This document shows positions 45,638 through 57,300 of a stretch of DNA of 64,000 bases, one piece after another. Positions within the stretch are counted from its first letter, which is position 1. Each line of letters begins with the position of its first letter. The notes below the pieces were generated by a model. It was not told the DNA's origin, searched no databases, and saw only the letters and a program-made list of their open reading frames with translations. This DNA comes from Aquilaria yunnanensis (Eukaryota; Streptophyta; Magnoliopsida; Malvales; Thymelaeaceae). The stretch is taken from NCBI GenBank assembly GCA_039654915.1, contig CM077593.1, positions 58,720,501 to 58,784,500 on the forward strand, given 5' to 3'. The position numbers and the translations under genes were made by a program.

Positions 45638-46430
45638 TTTGGCACCGTCTGTGGGAACTTTCCAGGCAGCCGTGGTCGAAAACTAGGCGTTGTAAGGACA
45701 AAGGCTCCCTGAGGCCCCCGTCCGCGATAGAGACTCGCCCGGCGGCTGAACCATTAAGCACAAGGACTTCCCATCCCGAGGATGATTCTCCCCCGGATAT
45801 CGCCGTAGTTTTCCTGCATAGTTTCCCACGCGTTGCCATGGTCGAAGTAGTGCAGCAGGTAGACCAAAGATGGCCGTGTGCAAATTCGAGCCGAAGTCTC
45901 CTCCCTCAATCCTTTCGACGAGAGAAGTAGTGGTGACCCAAGAGTTCAGGGGGAAAACAAAGAGTGGTGGGATGAGTACCTGAAGGACGTGCTTCCCTTT
46001 GGAACATGATGGACGGGAAAAGTAGAGTCGGGCTATCTAGACCTCCCCGTCGAAAGAGTTCAGGCCAAAGAAAGGTTGCTGTTCCTCCGCAGCAACACCG
46101 AATCCACTACCCAGAGAAGATGCCTACGCTTTGATATTAAACAGGCAAAAGGCTATGATCCTACTCCAACGGACACATTACTATCATCCAAAAATGAGCC
46201 GCCCCCGCACGACGTCTGAGGGAATAGGGTAATCGGGCAAGTGCACCGAACTCCAAAGATATTACATTGCACACGAGCCTAGAGGGGCAATATAACCCCA
46301 GGCGCTAGCAGACTATTGCCGAAATTCTGGACACAGAAAAAGGGAGAAGGTCCAGAATGGACCGAGGATAGGGAAGTCACCTGAGTTAGCATATTCGGTT
46401 AATAAAGTGTTGGACCACCCAAGCTCGGCA
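45547..46430 (+). pseudogene. gag: gag remnant of element G
   Basis: The 128-residue frame 45547-45930 resembles the N-terminus of A gag after the primer site (TRRCKDKGSLRPPSAIETRPAAEP; QQVDQRWP). A frameshift puts the primer-site stretch HHLAPSVG in another frame. Homology fades after about 45950. The capsid domain, zinc knuckle and protease are not recognisable. Confidence 0.65.
45640..45657 (+). other. Primer-binding site of G
   Basis: TGGCACCGTCTGTGGGAA, one base different from the site in A, two bases after the LTR. Confidence 0.75.
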
Positions 46431-47350
46431 TTGCTAGGAATAAAAACCTAGGACAAGGGAAGGAAGAACCCCACAAAGAGGCATCTCCCAAGAGTCCCGA
46501 AAAACATTCGCGAAGTTGTGAAGAATGCAAAAAATGCCCCGCAAAGAGGCATCTCCCAAGAATCGTGAAAATCTTCATGAAATGGCGAAAAGTACAGAAA
46601 ATCTTCTAGACAGTCTTCCTTGATTGAAGAGGAATGACATCAGTAGGGAAGCCCAGGCCCGTTATAGAAAGCATCGGCAGAAAGAGGTGCAGAACAGCGC
46701 GTAAAAAGAGGTGCGAACAAATGCGTCCAAAAAGGACGAGAATGGCCAAAAACGCACCAGCACCTGAAAGACTGCCTTTGGAATAAAATACCCGAAAGAC
46801 TCCCATCGGAGTGGGTAACCCCGAAAGACTGCCCTCAGCACTCTACAAAAAAGTGCAAATACCGTACACTGCCAACAACACCTGAAGTGAAATGCTATGA
46901 GAAAGCAGTAAACTACTTCGTTGCGCGAGACAAGACAGAACCCCTACTGATCAAGCAGGCAAAACGTATACAAAATCCTGCTTAAAGGAACATGATGCAC
47001 AAATATGGCATATTACTGCCGGTAGCATAATGGATTCAGTTTTTAGACGAAGGAGGCCAAAAAGTTCACCATTAACTTCGGAGTAAAATGACATTTTGGT
47101 CCACCAGCTTAGTTCTGAAGCAACAAGCAAGTAGAGCCCCTGAATAAGAATTATACACAAGGGACTACGGAAAAGTTGGGAGAAGCAAAAGGGAGAAGGT
47201 CCAGAATGGCCGAGAAAATTCCTTGATAAACTTGGGAATTATCAGACAAACTTCCCGACAAACCACAAGCAGAAAAAACCTTCCTTCCTCGCCTGCAAAG
47301 ACTAGTGCCCACTTGGAGCAATAACCTCGGTTTGCCAACTGAACTCGGCC
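46431..47350. other. Internal region of G without recognisable gene
   Basis: It holds two near-identical 28 bp words (CAAAGAGGCATCTCCCAAGA) near 46476 and 46543, about 68 bp apart. I see no gag or pol motif on either strand. It leads straight into the 288 bp array. Confidence 0.5.
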
Positions 47351-48470
47351 GATTAGCCAAACATCGAAGGAAGAACGAGCTCGGGAGGAATGCTCCGTAA
47401 AGGAAAAAATAGCCTCGGATTGGGGAACCGAACTCGAGCAACTCCTCGAAGCATGAACGAGCTCAGGAGAAGTGTTTTCTCCGTAAAAGGTCACCGTGAG
47501 CGCAAAATTACGCCGAACGCCAAAAGGAGATCTCATTCTCCGAAGGGCCAAGACAGAACCCCGAGAACTACCTCAGGGGAGAACTTTGGCCACTAGGAAA
47601 AAGGACCTCGCTTCTCGGTTCGACGACTGAAATCGATCGATTAGCCAAACATCGAAGGAAGAACGAGCTCAGGAGGAATGCTCGGTAAAGGAAAAAATAG
47701 CCTCGGATTGGGGAAACGAACTCGAGCCACTCCCCGAAGCATGAACGAGCTCAGGAGAAGTGTTTTCTCCGTAAAAGGTGGCTGTGAACGTAAAATTACG
47801 CCAAACGCCAAAAGGAGATCTCATTCTCCGAAGGGCCAAGACAGAACCCCGAGAACTACCTCAGGGGAGAACTTTGGCCACCAGGAAAAAGGACCTCGCT
47901 TCTCGGTTCGACGACTGAAATCGACCGATTAGCCAAACATCGAAGGAAGAACGAGCTCGGGAGGAATGCTCGGTAAAGGAAAAAACAGCCTCGGATTGGG
48001 GAACCGAACTCGAGCCACTCCTGGAAGCATGAACGAGCTCAGGAGAAGTGTTTTCTGCGTAAAAGGTGGCTGTGAGCGCAAAATTACACCGAATGCCAAA
48101 AGGAGATCTCATTCTCCGAAGGGCCAAGACAGAACCCCGAGAACTACCTCAGGGGAGAACTTTGGCCACTAGGAAAAAGGACCTCGCTTCTCGGTTCGAC
48201 GACTGAAATCGACCGATTAGCCAAACATCGAAGGAAGAACGAGCTCGGGAGGAATGCTCGGGAAAGGAAAAAATAGCCTCGGATTGGGGAACCGAACTCG
48301 AGCCACTCCCCGAAGCATGAACGAGCTCAGGAGAAGTGTTTTCTCCATAAAAGGTGGCCGTGAGCGTAAAATTACACCGAACAGGAGATCTCATTCTCCG
48401 AAGGGCCATGACACGAGAACTACCTCAGGGGAGAACTTCGGCCATTACGAAAAAGGACCTCGCTTGATCC
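47351..48470 (+). repeat. Tandem array, 288 bp unit, about 3.9 copies
   Basis: The word GATTAGCCAAACATCGAAGG recurs at 47351, 47639, 47927 and 48215, exactly 288 bp apart. Units differ by only a few bases, with a short deletion in the last unit near 48380-48420. Because 288 is divisible by 3, each unit repeats the same open frames on both strands, for example a 68-residue one starting MLGKGKNSLGLG; these look like by-products. The right edge abuts the end of integrase. Confidence 0.95.
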
Positions 48471-48557
48471 AGGGCGAGGTCCGAAAGAGAGGATTATCAG
48501 CTTGGCAGCGTCAATGGGAGAAAATCGAGAAATACCCTAGAAGAATTCTATACTTAG
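48466..48557 (+). pseudogene. pol: Last codons of integrase in element G
   Basis: The stretch from GGCGAGGTCCGAAAG to AGAATTCTATACTTAG aligns with the final codons of pol in B (EVRKGVYKLSDIEG...KKFYT, stop). A gap of about 11 bp breaks it. It shows that G once had a Tat pol and marks the right-hand deletion border. Confidence 0.7.
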
Positions 48558-48672
48558 AATTTTTAGATGAACAAGCTATACTTAGAGAAATTTCTCTTTT
48601 CCCCTGTACAGGTTACCCACCGAACAAAGCTGAAGCACACGTGCTCGAAGGATATAATATGTTTTCCTTCTA

Positions 48673-48710
48673 AAAAAAAAAAGAAAAAAGAAAAAAAAAA
48701 AAAAAAGAGG
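48673..48710 (+). repeat. A-rich tract in G
   Basis: About 38 bases of almost pure A with a few G lie between the pol remnant and the antisense gene end. It may be slippage. The flanks 48558-48982 hold no other gene. Confidence 0.7.
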
Positions 48711-48982
48711 CACGAAGTCCATCAAAGGCGATCAACGAGGACAGACTAGTGTTCGCTTGAAAAGTCTTTGTCAAATCAGGGTGGCCGAGAAAGCAAGATC
48801 GGCCAACAGAAAGGGCAAGGATTGGCTTTCCGAAATCCCCTAGCCGAAAGTAGCCAGGGCAACTAGAAAACAAAAATTGCTCAAGTCAGACAAAGTGAAG
48901 AAATGAAGAAGAATCCATTAAAGAAGGTCTTTCGTACAAAAGGAGTACAAGAGAAGCACGAAAATGAAAAACCCTAGGATGT

Positions 48983-50675
48983 CTAAGGATCCCCAGCGAC
49001 GCGAGAAGTTCCGGCTCCCGTGTCTCTAAACGTCGCCTTCGGCGCAAGTGGAGGAACAGGTGGCAGGTTGAGGTGATCAGCTTTCGACCAGGTCCACCGA
49101 GGACCCTCGGGAATATCCAGGGTCGCAAGAAAGGAGGTCTCGAGGTCCGGGTATCATTGCAGAAATTGATGATGAGCTAGACAGAAGCCGTCCTGAAAGG
49201 ACACCTTCGACATTTGGACTGCTTTGTCCTTTTCTACATCTATCAAGTCCGCCTCATTCTCAAGACCAGCAACCTCTTTCTTGAGACCCAGGACCTCCTC
49301 CTTAAGACCAGAAATCCTCCTCACCAATCCCTTTACGTTCCTCCTCTTCATCGCACTCCTCATCAGAAAGTAGACCCTGGCTTGAAGAGCCATTTTTCGG
49401 CAAGAGTTTTCTTCAGAAGGGCAGCTTCTTCTTCTTTCACCATCTGAATAACTTCATTGGCCGAAGTCAAGCACATAACCTCCTTGCCAAGGTCCTTCAT
49501 TTTGTGGGAAAAGTCCTTCAAGAGGTCCGATTGGCCTACCAGGAACTCATCCCGGCGCTGGACCACCTCCTCCCTGGTTATGCGCCTCAACTCGACATTA
49601 GCTATGTCTGAGTTAATATAGAAGAGCCTGGCCTTCTCTAGTTCACTTTCAGCCCGAGCTCAGGTAGAAGACTGCTCTGCCGCCCAAACTTGGAGGTGCT
49701 CATAGTACCCCAAAAGCTACGAAGAAGAAGGAGAAAATCCGCAGTGAAAGCAGCATAAGGGAAGGCAAAACACTTGGGAAAAAAAGAGGAGGCCAAAAGG
49801 ATCACCTGAGCGGTGCGCTCAGAAACTCTAGCGGTGAGGATATCCCCAGAAGCACATTCCTCGGCAACTGCCTTAGAAGAAGCCTCGGTAAGAACACCCC
49901 TCGCCATCTCGGGAGCCATCTCTTGGCAATCCCTGGAGAACAAGTTCATGTCCTCCGTGAAAGACCAAAACGGCTCCCTCGGAACCTTGTCTTTCGGGAG
50001 AAGGGAGTCCCGGAGAGCCCGTCTTCGGCCATGGTCAACCATCCATACTGGGGCCGCTCAGTCCTCTGCAAAATGGAGGGGCGTAAGTCAGGAAAGGCTC
50101 CCCGAAAACACAAGCTATGAGGGAGGAGGTGTCAAAAAAGAACCGATGCAAACCTGGCGCAACCCCGGTAGCCTTCTCCACAAAGGCCGGAATGTGCTTG
50201 CCTTTGTCCTTGCGACGTCTCTCCAGCTTTTTAACAGTAGGACTCTCGGGCAAGGAGCCTAAAAGCTCCACCGACGAGGTAGGAGTCGACGGAGTGAAAA
50301 GGGTGACTACTCCGGCGGGCACCTCGGCTGCAGTAGTATCAGCCTGAGAAGATGTCGCAGCTACTTCAGAGGGGGCAGCAACCCTGGTGGATATCGGAGT
50401 GACATCAACCATGGCGAAGGTTACAATAGCATTGGTGGAAGTGGCCATCGCATCGGTTGAGATAGCAATCTTGGTGGAAGTAGCAATAACTTCATCGACC
50501 TCAACCATATCCTCCGAAGGTGGAGTAAGGGCCCTGTTCTTTGACTTCTTGGCTGAAGATGGTCCGCCCCCAGTAGACTTACATCTTTTGGAGCCACTTT
50601 TCTTTGCTTGTTCTCCCTTCTCTACCTGACCAAGGAAGAGACTCTTGTAGTAGGCGGCAGAATCGTCAGCTATCT
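48983..50675 (-). pseudogene. Antisense gene of G: exons 2-4 only
   Basis: Exons about 50675-50154, 50065-49806 and 49716-48983. Introns 50066-50153 and 49717-49805 keep GT-AG and the positions seen in C. Exon 2 is rich in T, A, S and V, exon 3 has the conserved EPFWSFTEDMN block, and exon 4 is the coiled coil with FQDGFCLAHHQFL. Exon 1 with the Transposase_28-like domain is absent: sequence passes from the leader to the end of intron 1. The codon aligned with the Met at the start of exon 2 in C is ATA. Frameshifts occur in exon 4 near 49380 and 49600. Confidence 0.75.
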
Positions 50676-51028
50676 CTGAAAAAGGGTAAAAGCATCAGTA
50701 TGAGTCCAAAAAGGCATCGAAGCTAAAGATCTGAATCCAAAAATGGTTAGCCAAAAAAGGAGCTTCGGGAAGAAAGGAAAACGTCAGCAAAAACCGAAAA
50801 AATATGACTTAGGAAGGCTGAGAAGTTAGCAAAAGTTGAACGATTCCCGAGGAAGGCACTCATGAAAAGCCTTGCCGAAATCAGGATTCCTGGATGCCGT
50901 CGTAAGTAATGGACAGAAATCGCTCTGCCGTGTAGATCGTCGCAGAAAGAGATGGAAAAGGTGAGAGAAAACGAGAGCAAAGGTGACAGCAAAGAAAAAA
51001 CAAATGAGAAGAATGGCAGGAGGAGGCT

Positions 51029-51154
51029 TATATAGAGCAGGGAAGGGAAATTGAAAAGGTGTCATAACTGTTGCGTGGGAATGAAACGTCACCGTAATTA
51101 TCCTTCCCGCGCAAAAAGACGTGCCATCCCAATTGACGCTTGCCATATGTCGAC
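51029..51154 (-). promoter_or_regulatory. Antisense-gene promoter of G: TATA box, decayed G-box
   Basis: On the minus strand CTATATAAGCC lies near 51036-51026. The place of the G-box (about 51145-51154) reads GACATATGGC, which is GACACGTGGC of element B with the central CG changed to TA. The leader that follows resembles that of B. Confidence 0.5.
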
Positions 51155-51423
51155 CATCGCGAGAAACTAGGGCATGTTTTCTGACATCCTGAAGATTTGG
51201 GTGCATCCCCAGATTGACACGCCCAGTTTCAAGGCATGACAGTCCACTAATTCAAGACAGAAAAAATAAGATTGGAAATCTCGAGGACGTCGAAAGGCAG
51301 GTGTGCGACGTCCGCCCGAACAAACTACACCCTTAGAATGGTGAAGTACTTTCCTTGCAAACGATATAAACCGGATCCTCTGAAAGTGCTCCTGAAAGGG
51401 CTACAAGCCGAAGTTACACTCCG

Positions 51424-51443
51424 GCTTTCCAAAGGAGGGCATG
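51424..51443 (+). other. Polypurine tract of G
   Basis: CCAAAGGAGGGCATG lies directly before the 3' LTR. Confidence 0.85.
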
Positions 51444-52361
51444 TGATAGCTGAAGTGCTATCACCCTGTCCACTGACTTCGGAGAAAGAGGGAGCCAAAC
51501 ACATGAGGTATACTACCTCGAAAGCCCCATCATACCAACCTCAGAAAATTACAATATCGCCTCTCCATCGAAGGACGAATGAACCGACTTCGAAAGAATA
51601 AGAACACCCCGAAGAAACAGTATCACCCCGGGGAGAGGTCCTTGTTTGTCCCCCTAAAAGGTATAGTCGGCCGAAGGGACCTCGGAGGAGCGATGGCTGC
51701 CACAAAGGGGTCTTTGACATATTACCCCGTACGCACTAGACGTTGACCTTAAGCACTCTGACAGGCCACTGCAGTCTGCACTCTGACACGCTGAGACACA
51801 CTTCACGATAAGCCACTGCCCGAGAAAGCCTGCAGGCGGCTGGGCACTCTTCTGGTCAGAGGTACGAGCGGCATCCGTCCATACACGTGTCACAATCCAA
51901 GGGGCTCATTTTCTCCTATTTACAGTAGGGGAGGCTCTCGGTAAGTGGGGGGGATAGGAGTTTTTTGGTGCTCCAGGCTCTAGCCTCCCCCATTTTTTCC
52001 TCTAGACATGCCGGAAAAACACCTCCGGCGAGATTCTTTCCCTTCTGTGCATACCCGAGAAATACTCCCGGCTAGTCTATTTTGTCCTTACTCTTCGTCC
52101 CCGTTTAGAGGCACTGACTTGGGCGTCGAAGGCTCTTCCCCGGAAAACCAGTCCGGGGACCTCCTAACCCCTATTTTCTGCATGTTTCAGGCCGGACTAC
52201 TTGAGGACATCCCCGTTTCAGGTGCTTTCCAGCACCGGAAAGCTTTCTCGGCCACCGCTATCCATCACAGACGGCTACGCGCGACATTCCTCAGGAGGTC
52301 CCTGTTACTCCCGTCGTGGAGCCATGGCGGGAACATCTACGATGGCCATCCAGCGCCATCA
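51444..52361 (+). repeat. 3' LTR of element G (918 bp)
   Basis: It starts TGATAGCTGAAGTGCTATC, a terminal hairpin, and ends CGCCATCA, then ATGTT. It pairs with 44720-45637. The GC-rich hairpin is at 52138-52158. Confidence 0.93.
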
Positions 52362-53017
52362 ATGTTGAAATTGGGTTGAAATGTACGTTTTGGGCTTAAA
52401 TAAGAACTTAAAAAATTTGATTTTATTCTTGGTTAATTTTGGGCCATATGCATGTTAAGTACTAAAAGGCCCATAAGCCCATGTCTATGTTGAAAGCATG
52501 CAATGTTTGGCTATTTATGCTCACTTAGTAAAGAACATGCAAGTAAACTTAGAAAAAACATGAAATTGGATGCTTGTGTAAAGTTTGGCTAATAAGAAAT
52601 TTAAGTGCACGTATGTGAATTGATACATGCCTAAGCATTAGTTGCATCTAAAGGCATTAAGTGATTATGTGCACTAGTGAACACCAAAACACATAAGCAT
52701 GCAAAGCATATGCATGAAAATAAGTTTTTAAACTTAAGTTGGTGTTTTGGTTGCCATGCATATTCTTGGCTAAGCTTGGTAAAGACCATGAAAATGAACA
52801 CATGAAATCCACATAGGTGCTAGCTTGTTTCTGAGAGCACTTCAACTTAACTTTAATTAAAGAACTTAACGAGCTAGTGCCGATAAGTATCCTGGGGTTT
52901 GTACCCATAAGTCTTAGTGAGTTTTAAAAGCCCCTTCTGTGTAATGAAAACTTCCGCTGCATGTTTTAAGTAATCAGGCCCAAATGGGCCAGGGGAAGCT
53001 TAGGGCACAAAATTCCA

Positions 53018-53209
53018 CCTCCACACTTCCTCCACAACCACCATACCTTTAAGCTATCAAGTACTCAGGCTTATTACTCGGGTGCACCAAGAATCAAGCT
53101 CAATTTTATCTTATCCGACAAGGTAAGGAGTTTTCTTGCTCTCATTGACTGTTTACTGTTTTATTCAAAAATCCATGGAGCTAGGGCTAGGCTAGAAAGA
53201 GAGACAAGG
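53018..53209 (+). repeat. LTR J, second fragment
   Basis: It matches the reverse complement of the 5' LTR of H around 62590-62380 (CCTCCACACTTCCTCC, then GAGCTAGGGCTA). It ends in CAAGG, the duplication made by H. Confidence 0.75.
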
Positions 53210-54305
53210 TGTTACCCACTCTGGGGTAGTCCAATTATGGTGCCAAAATTGTGCATTTAAAACTCCCAAGGCTGGTACATTCTGTAGGCCATCAGAACAA
53301 CACCCTTAGTGAGCATACCCAAGTCGCCTTCTTGGGCACTATGTAAATGCATGCGTATTGGTCCAACCATTACACATATATTCACATTTTATGCATACCA
53401 TGACAGCAAGGAAGGAAAACACTAGCACAAGTCTTAATCTCGGCTACCACACATTAGGCAATCTTATTAAGTGTAAGTGACCAGCCACTACACCTGAAAA
53501 TCCTTCCAAAAAATTGTATTAATCTAGCCATGTAACACCATGTTTTCTTTCCTTCATTTTCAATTAGATTTTTTAAGCAAGCCAATGAATTTGGTTTTAC
53601 ATCAATAACCCACCTATGGGCCAAGTTATGGATTTTTTAAATTGGTTACAAAATTCTGACTAAATGCACAGTAACTTAGCCAATTTTGCAATGTCATATC
53701 TTTGGGTACATGGATTTGAATTCAAAAATTCAAAATCTCAGCTCAACCTCTAGATGTTCTCTATATGTGGTCCAAATTTCATATCAATATTCACTTTACA
53801 CATGGAGATATTAAGCTTTAGGTGCAGGGTCAAAAATCTGGCCACTTTTGGACCATTTTTCCCATACAAATTTTCCAAACAATGCAAACACTTCATTCAC
53901 AAGGGGTAAGCCCTCCAAGGCCATCCCATATATTTTCAATACCCGTAGGAAATACATGCTCTTGCATTTAACAACAATATGTAGCCAAAATAGAATTGAC
54001 AAGTAAGCAACCTATCATTAACACTAGGCAGCTTTGCACCACATCACATACATAGCCAAAACATTACTCAAAAGTTCACATACTTGTCTCATTTTACATA
54101 CACTATATGTATATGCATACATGCACTACATAATGGCCTTAACCTAGCTAAATATGCACCCTAAGTTACATGCACTTATAAGGAGGTGTTGATCATGACT
54201 TTTACCTCCCACACTTCAATCACTATGATGAGAATTACACAATATAATAGTTTTTTACCATTATGCCACTCTTTGTAATTCTCCCATTTTTGTGAGGTGG
54301 TAACA
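53210..54305 (-). repeat. 3' LTR of element H, internally deleted (1,096 bp)
   Basis: It aligns with both ends of the 5' LTR (60773-61735 and 63120-63245) but lacks about 1.38 kb between them. The joint is near 54173-54185, where TAAGTTACATGCACTTATAA replaces the missing part. Confidence 0.9.
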
Positions 54306-54320
54306 ATCCTCTCTCCTTTA
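54306..54320 (-). other. Polypurine tract of H
   Basis: The minus strand reads TAAAGGAGAGAGGAT before the LTR. Confidence 0.75.
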
Positions 54321-54329
54321 AAAATTTTG

Positions 54330-57300
54330 GTCCTCCAAAATTTCCTTTAACTTCAAGTATCCTATAGGATACCTTTTGATAAGATCTTTTTCAGTTTCCT
54401 AGGTTGCTTCCCTTTCAAAGTTGTGTGACCACTGAACTTTAACCATGGAAATGAGCTTGTTTCTTAATCTTCTGGTATCCTTGGCTAAGATAGCTATAGG
54501 TTTCTCTTCATATGTCAAGTTAGGTTCCAACTATATGTCTTCCACTATAGTAGCATGCTTTGTGTCCAACAGACACTTCTTAAGCATACTGATGTGAAAA
54601 ACATTATGAACACTTGGACATGCTTGGTGGTAGAGCTAACATGTATGCTACCTTGCCAACTTTGTCCAAGATCCCATAAGGACCTATATATCTTGGAGCT
54701 AACTTGGTTCTTTAGCCAAATCTGACAATGCCTTTGGTTAGTGCAACTTTCAGCCAAACATTGCCACCAACCTCAAACTACATGTCTCTCCTTCTTTTAT
54801 TCACAAAGGCTGTCATTCTTTTATTGGCTGCCTTTAATCTTTCTTGAATCTTCTTGATCATGGTAGTAGTTTCCTCCTGAGGCTTCCACCCCAATAGTGG
54901 GGTGTCATGCACCTTTTTCCATATAGTGCTTCATGCTTCATAAGGTGCCATGCCAATGGTGCTCTGAAAAATGTTGTTATAGGAAAATTCCACCAATGTC
55001 AAGTGTTGGTTCCATTCACCCTTGAAATCCAACATACAACTCCTGAGCATGTCTTCCAGAATCTGTATCACCTTTTCAGCTTTCCCATCAGTTTGAGGGT
55101 GATAAGCAGTACTCAAGTGGATTTTGGTTCCTAGTGCTTTATTAAAAGCACTAAAAAATTGAGCTATAAAACTTGGATCTCTATCAGATACAATGAAATC
55201 TTACATTCCATGTAGTCTCACTATCTCTTGGATATACATTTGAGCCAACTTCTCCAGAGAATCTGTGAATTTCATAGGTAAGAAGTGGGTACATTTGGTT
55301 AGCCTATCAAAAATTACCTAGAATGTATCATGTCTTAAAATGATCATACTTAGTCAAAAATTCCATGGTTATGTTACCCCACTTTATCACTAGTATAGGT
55401 AGAGTCTGTAGGGTATCAGCTAGCTTCTGGTGCTCTACCTTTACCCTCTGGCATGTGGCACATTTGGAGACAAAAGTGGCTATGTCTCTCTTCAAGTTTG
55501 GCCACCAGAAGTAAGTCTTCAAGTCTTTATACATTTTCTCACTTCCTGAATGGATGTTCATCCTGCTTGTGTGAGCTTCTTCAAGTATTTCATCCCTGAG
55601 CTTTGGTCCTTTAGGCACACAGATTCAGTCCTTAAAGTATAGTAATCCTTGCTTGTAGGCAAATGATTCATACAAGGAACCATTTTCCTCTCTAGAAATC
55701 CTTTTCAATTCAATATCTATCTTTTGTACCTTTCTAAACTCTTTAATCCATTCTGATTGGATTGTCAAAGTGTAGATTTAGGCTTCTTCCTACTTATGCC
55801 ATTTATGCCATAGGCATAGCAGACTATTCTGCCCACCATGATCAGCTATGGATCCTCCTTTCAGTAGACTTGTGTACTTCCTACTTAAGGCATCTGCTAC
55901 TAGATTGCCTTTGCCCTCCATGTACTCTTTAGTGCAATCATAGTCCTTGATGTACTCTAACAATCTCCTTTGCCTCATGTTCAACTCTTTCTAAATGAAC
56001 AATTACTTTAGGCTCTTGTGGTCAGTGCAGATCACAAAGGAACTACCCATCAAGGAATGCCTCCATTGCTTCAAAGCAAAAATCATTGCTATCAGTTCTA
56101 GGTCATGGGTAGGATAATTTTGTTCATGAGGTCTCAACTGCATTGACCCTTAAGTAATGACATTTTTGTCTTGCATAACTATGTAGCCTAACCCAAATCT
56201 ATATGCATCTATATAGATGGTGTATGGCTTGCTTAGATCAGGAAGAATCAATACTAGAGCTTCACTCAACCTCTTCTTGAGCTCCTGCAAACTCTTTTCA
56301 CATTTTTCAGTTCACTCAAACCTTTGACCCTACTTGCTTAGATGAGTAAGAACTAAGGCAATCATAGAAAAGCCCGAAACAAATCTTTTGTAGTATCCAG
56401 CTAATCCTAGGAAATTCCTGATTTCCTTTACAGTCTTTAGTCTTTCCCATTCTTGAACTGGCTTAACCTTTTCAGGGTCTACCTTAAGGCCTTGTGCATC
56501 TATGATGTGTCCTAGGAAAGACACTTTTTTTATCAAAAATTGGCACTTGGATAACTTGGCATAAATCTGATGTTCCAACAAAGTCTTTAAGATAACTTCA
56601 GATGATGTTCATGTTCATATTCATCCCTGGAATACACTAGGATGTCATGAACAAACACAACCACAAATTTACCTAGATGTGGGCTGAACACCCTGGTCAT
56701 CTGGTCCACGAAAGCAGCTAGGGCATTAGTCAAACCAAATGGCATGACTGTGTACTCATAATGCCCATATCTAGTCCTGAATGCAGTCTTAGTAATATCC
56801 TCTTCCTTTACTCTTAACTGGAAGTATCCAAATCTCAAATCTATCCTAGAGAATATCTTAGCTCCCTTGAGTTGATCAAATAGATCATCAATCCTAGGGA
56901 GTGGATGCTTGTTCTTGATAGTCATTGCATTGAGCTTCCTGTAGTCAATGCATAGTCTCAATGATCCATCCTTTTTTTTCACAAAGAGAACTGGATCTCC
57001 CCATGGTGAAACACTTGGCCTTTTGAACCCTTTTTCAAGAAGTTCATCAAGTTGTTTCTTGAGCTCGTTCATCTCCATGATAGGTATTTTGTAAGGAGGT
57101 ATGGATATTGGACTATCTCCTAGTTGCAACTTGATCTCAAGCTCAATCTCCCTTCATGGAGGAATCCCTGGTAGGTCTTTAGGAAAGACTTCTAGAACGT
57201 TTCTCACTACAGGTATTATCTTCACTTCCTCATCATAATACAATTCATACAATGCATAACAATAATCTTGCACAGAAATCATAGGTATTTGATCTAGTAC

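Larger units (their letters stand above)
44720..52361 (+). mobile_element. Element G: pol-less Tat derivative with an internal tandem array (7,642 bp)
   Basis: Two 918 bp LTRs bound it, with the perfect duplication ATGTT at 44715-44719 and 52362-52366. Inside are a primer-binding site, the first part of a damaged gag, a stretch without recognisable genes, about 3.9 copies of a 288 bp unit, the last codons of integrase, the antisense gene without exon 1, its promoter and a polypurine tract. Pol is otherwise gone. It is best seen as a non-autonomous Tat element. Confidence 0.9.
35162..53012 (+). mobile_element. F: probable solo LTR of about 2.9 kb, split by elements E and G
   Basis: It starts TGTAATGCCC and ends GGGCACAAAA, roughly inverted ends, with TTCCA at 35157-35161 and 53013-53017. 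Its own pieces are 35162-37290, 44560-44719 and 52367-53012. They join to about 2.9 kb once E, G and their duplications are taken out. It is AT-rich and has no coding domain. Size and ends fit a large Ty3/gypsy LTR, but the family cannot be proved without internal sequence. The strand is a guess. Confidence 0.6.

Noticed and set aside
47390..48172. Small proteins of about 68-84 residues repeated in the 288 bp array
   Set aside because: The open frames exist on both strands only because the unit length is a multiple of 3; there is no family match or other support for translation.
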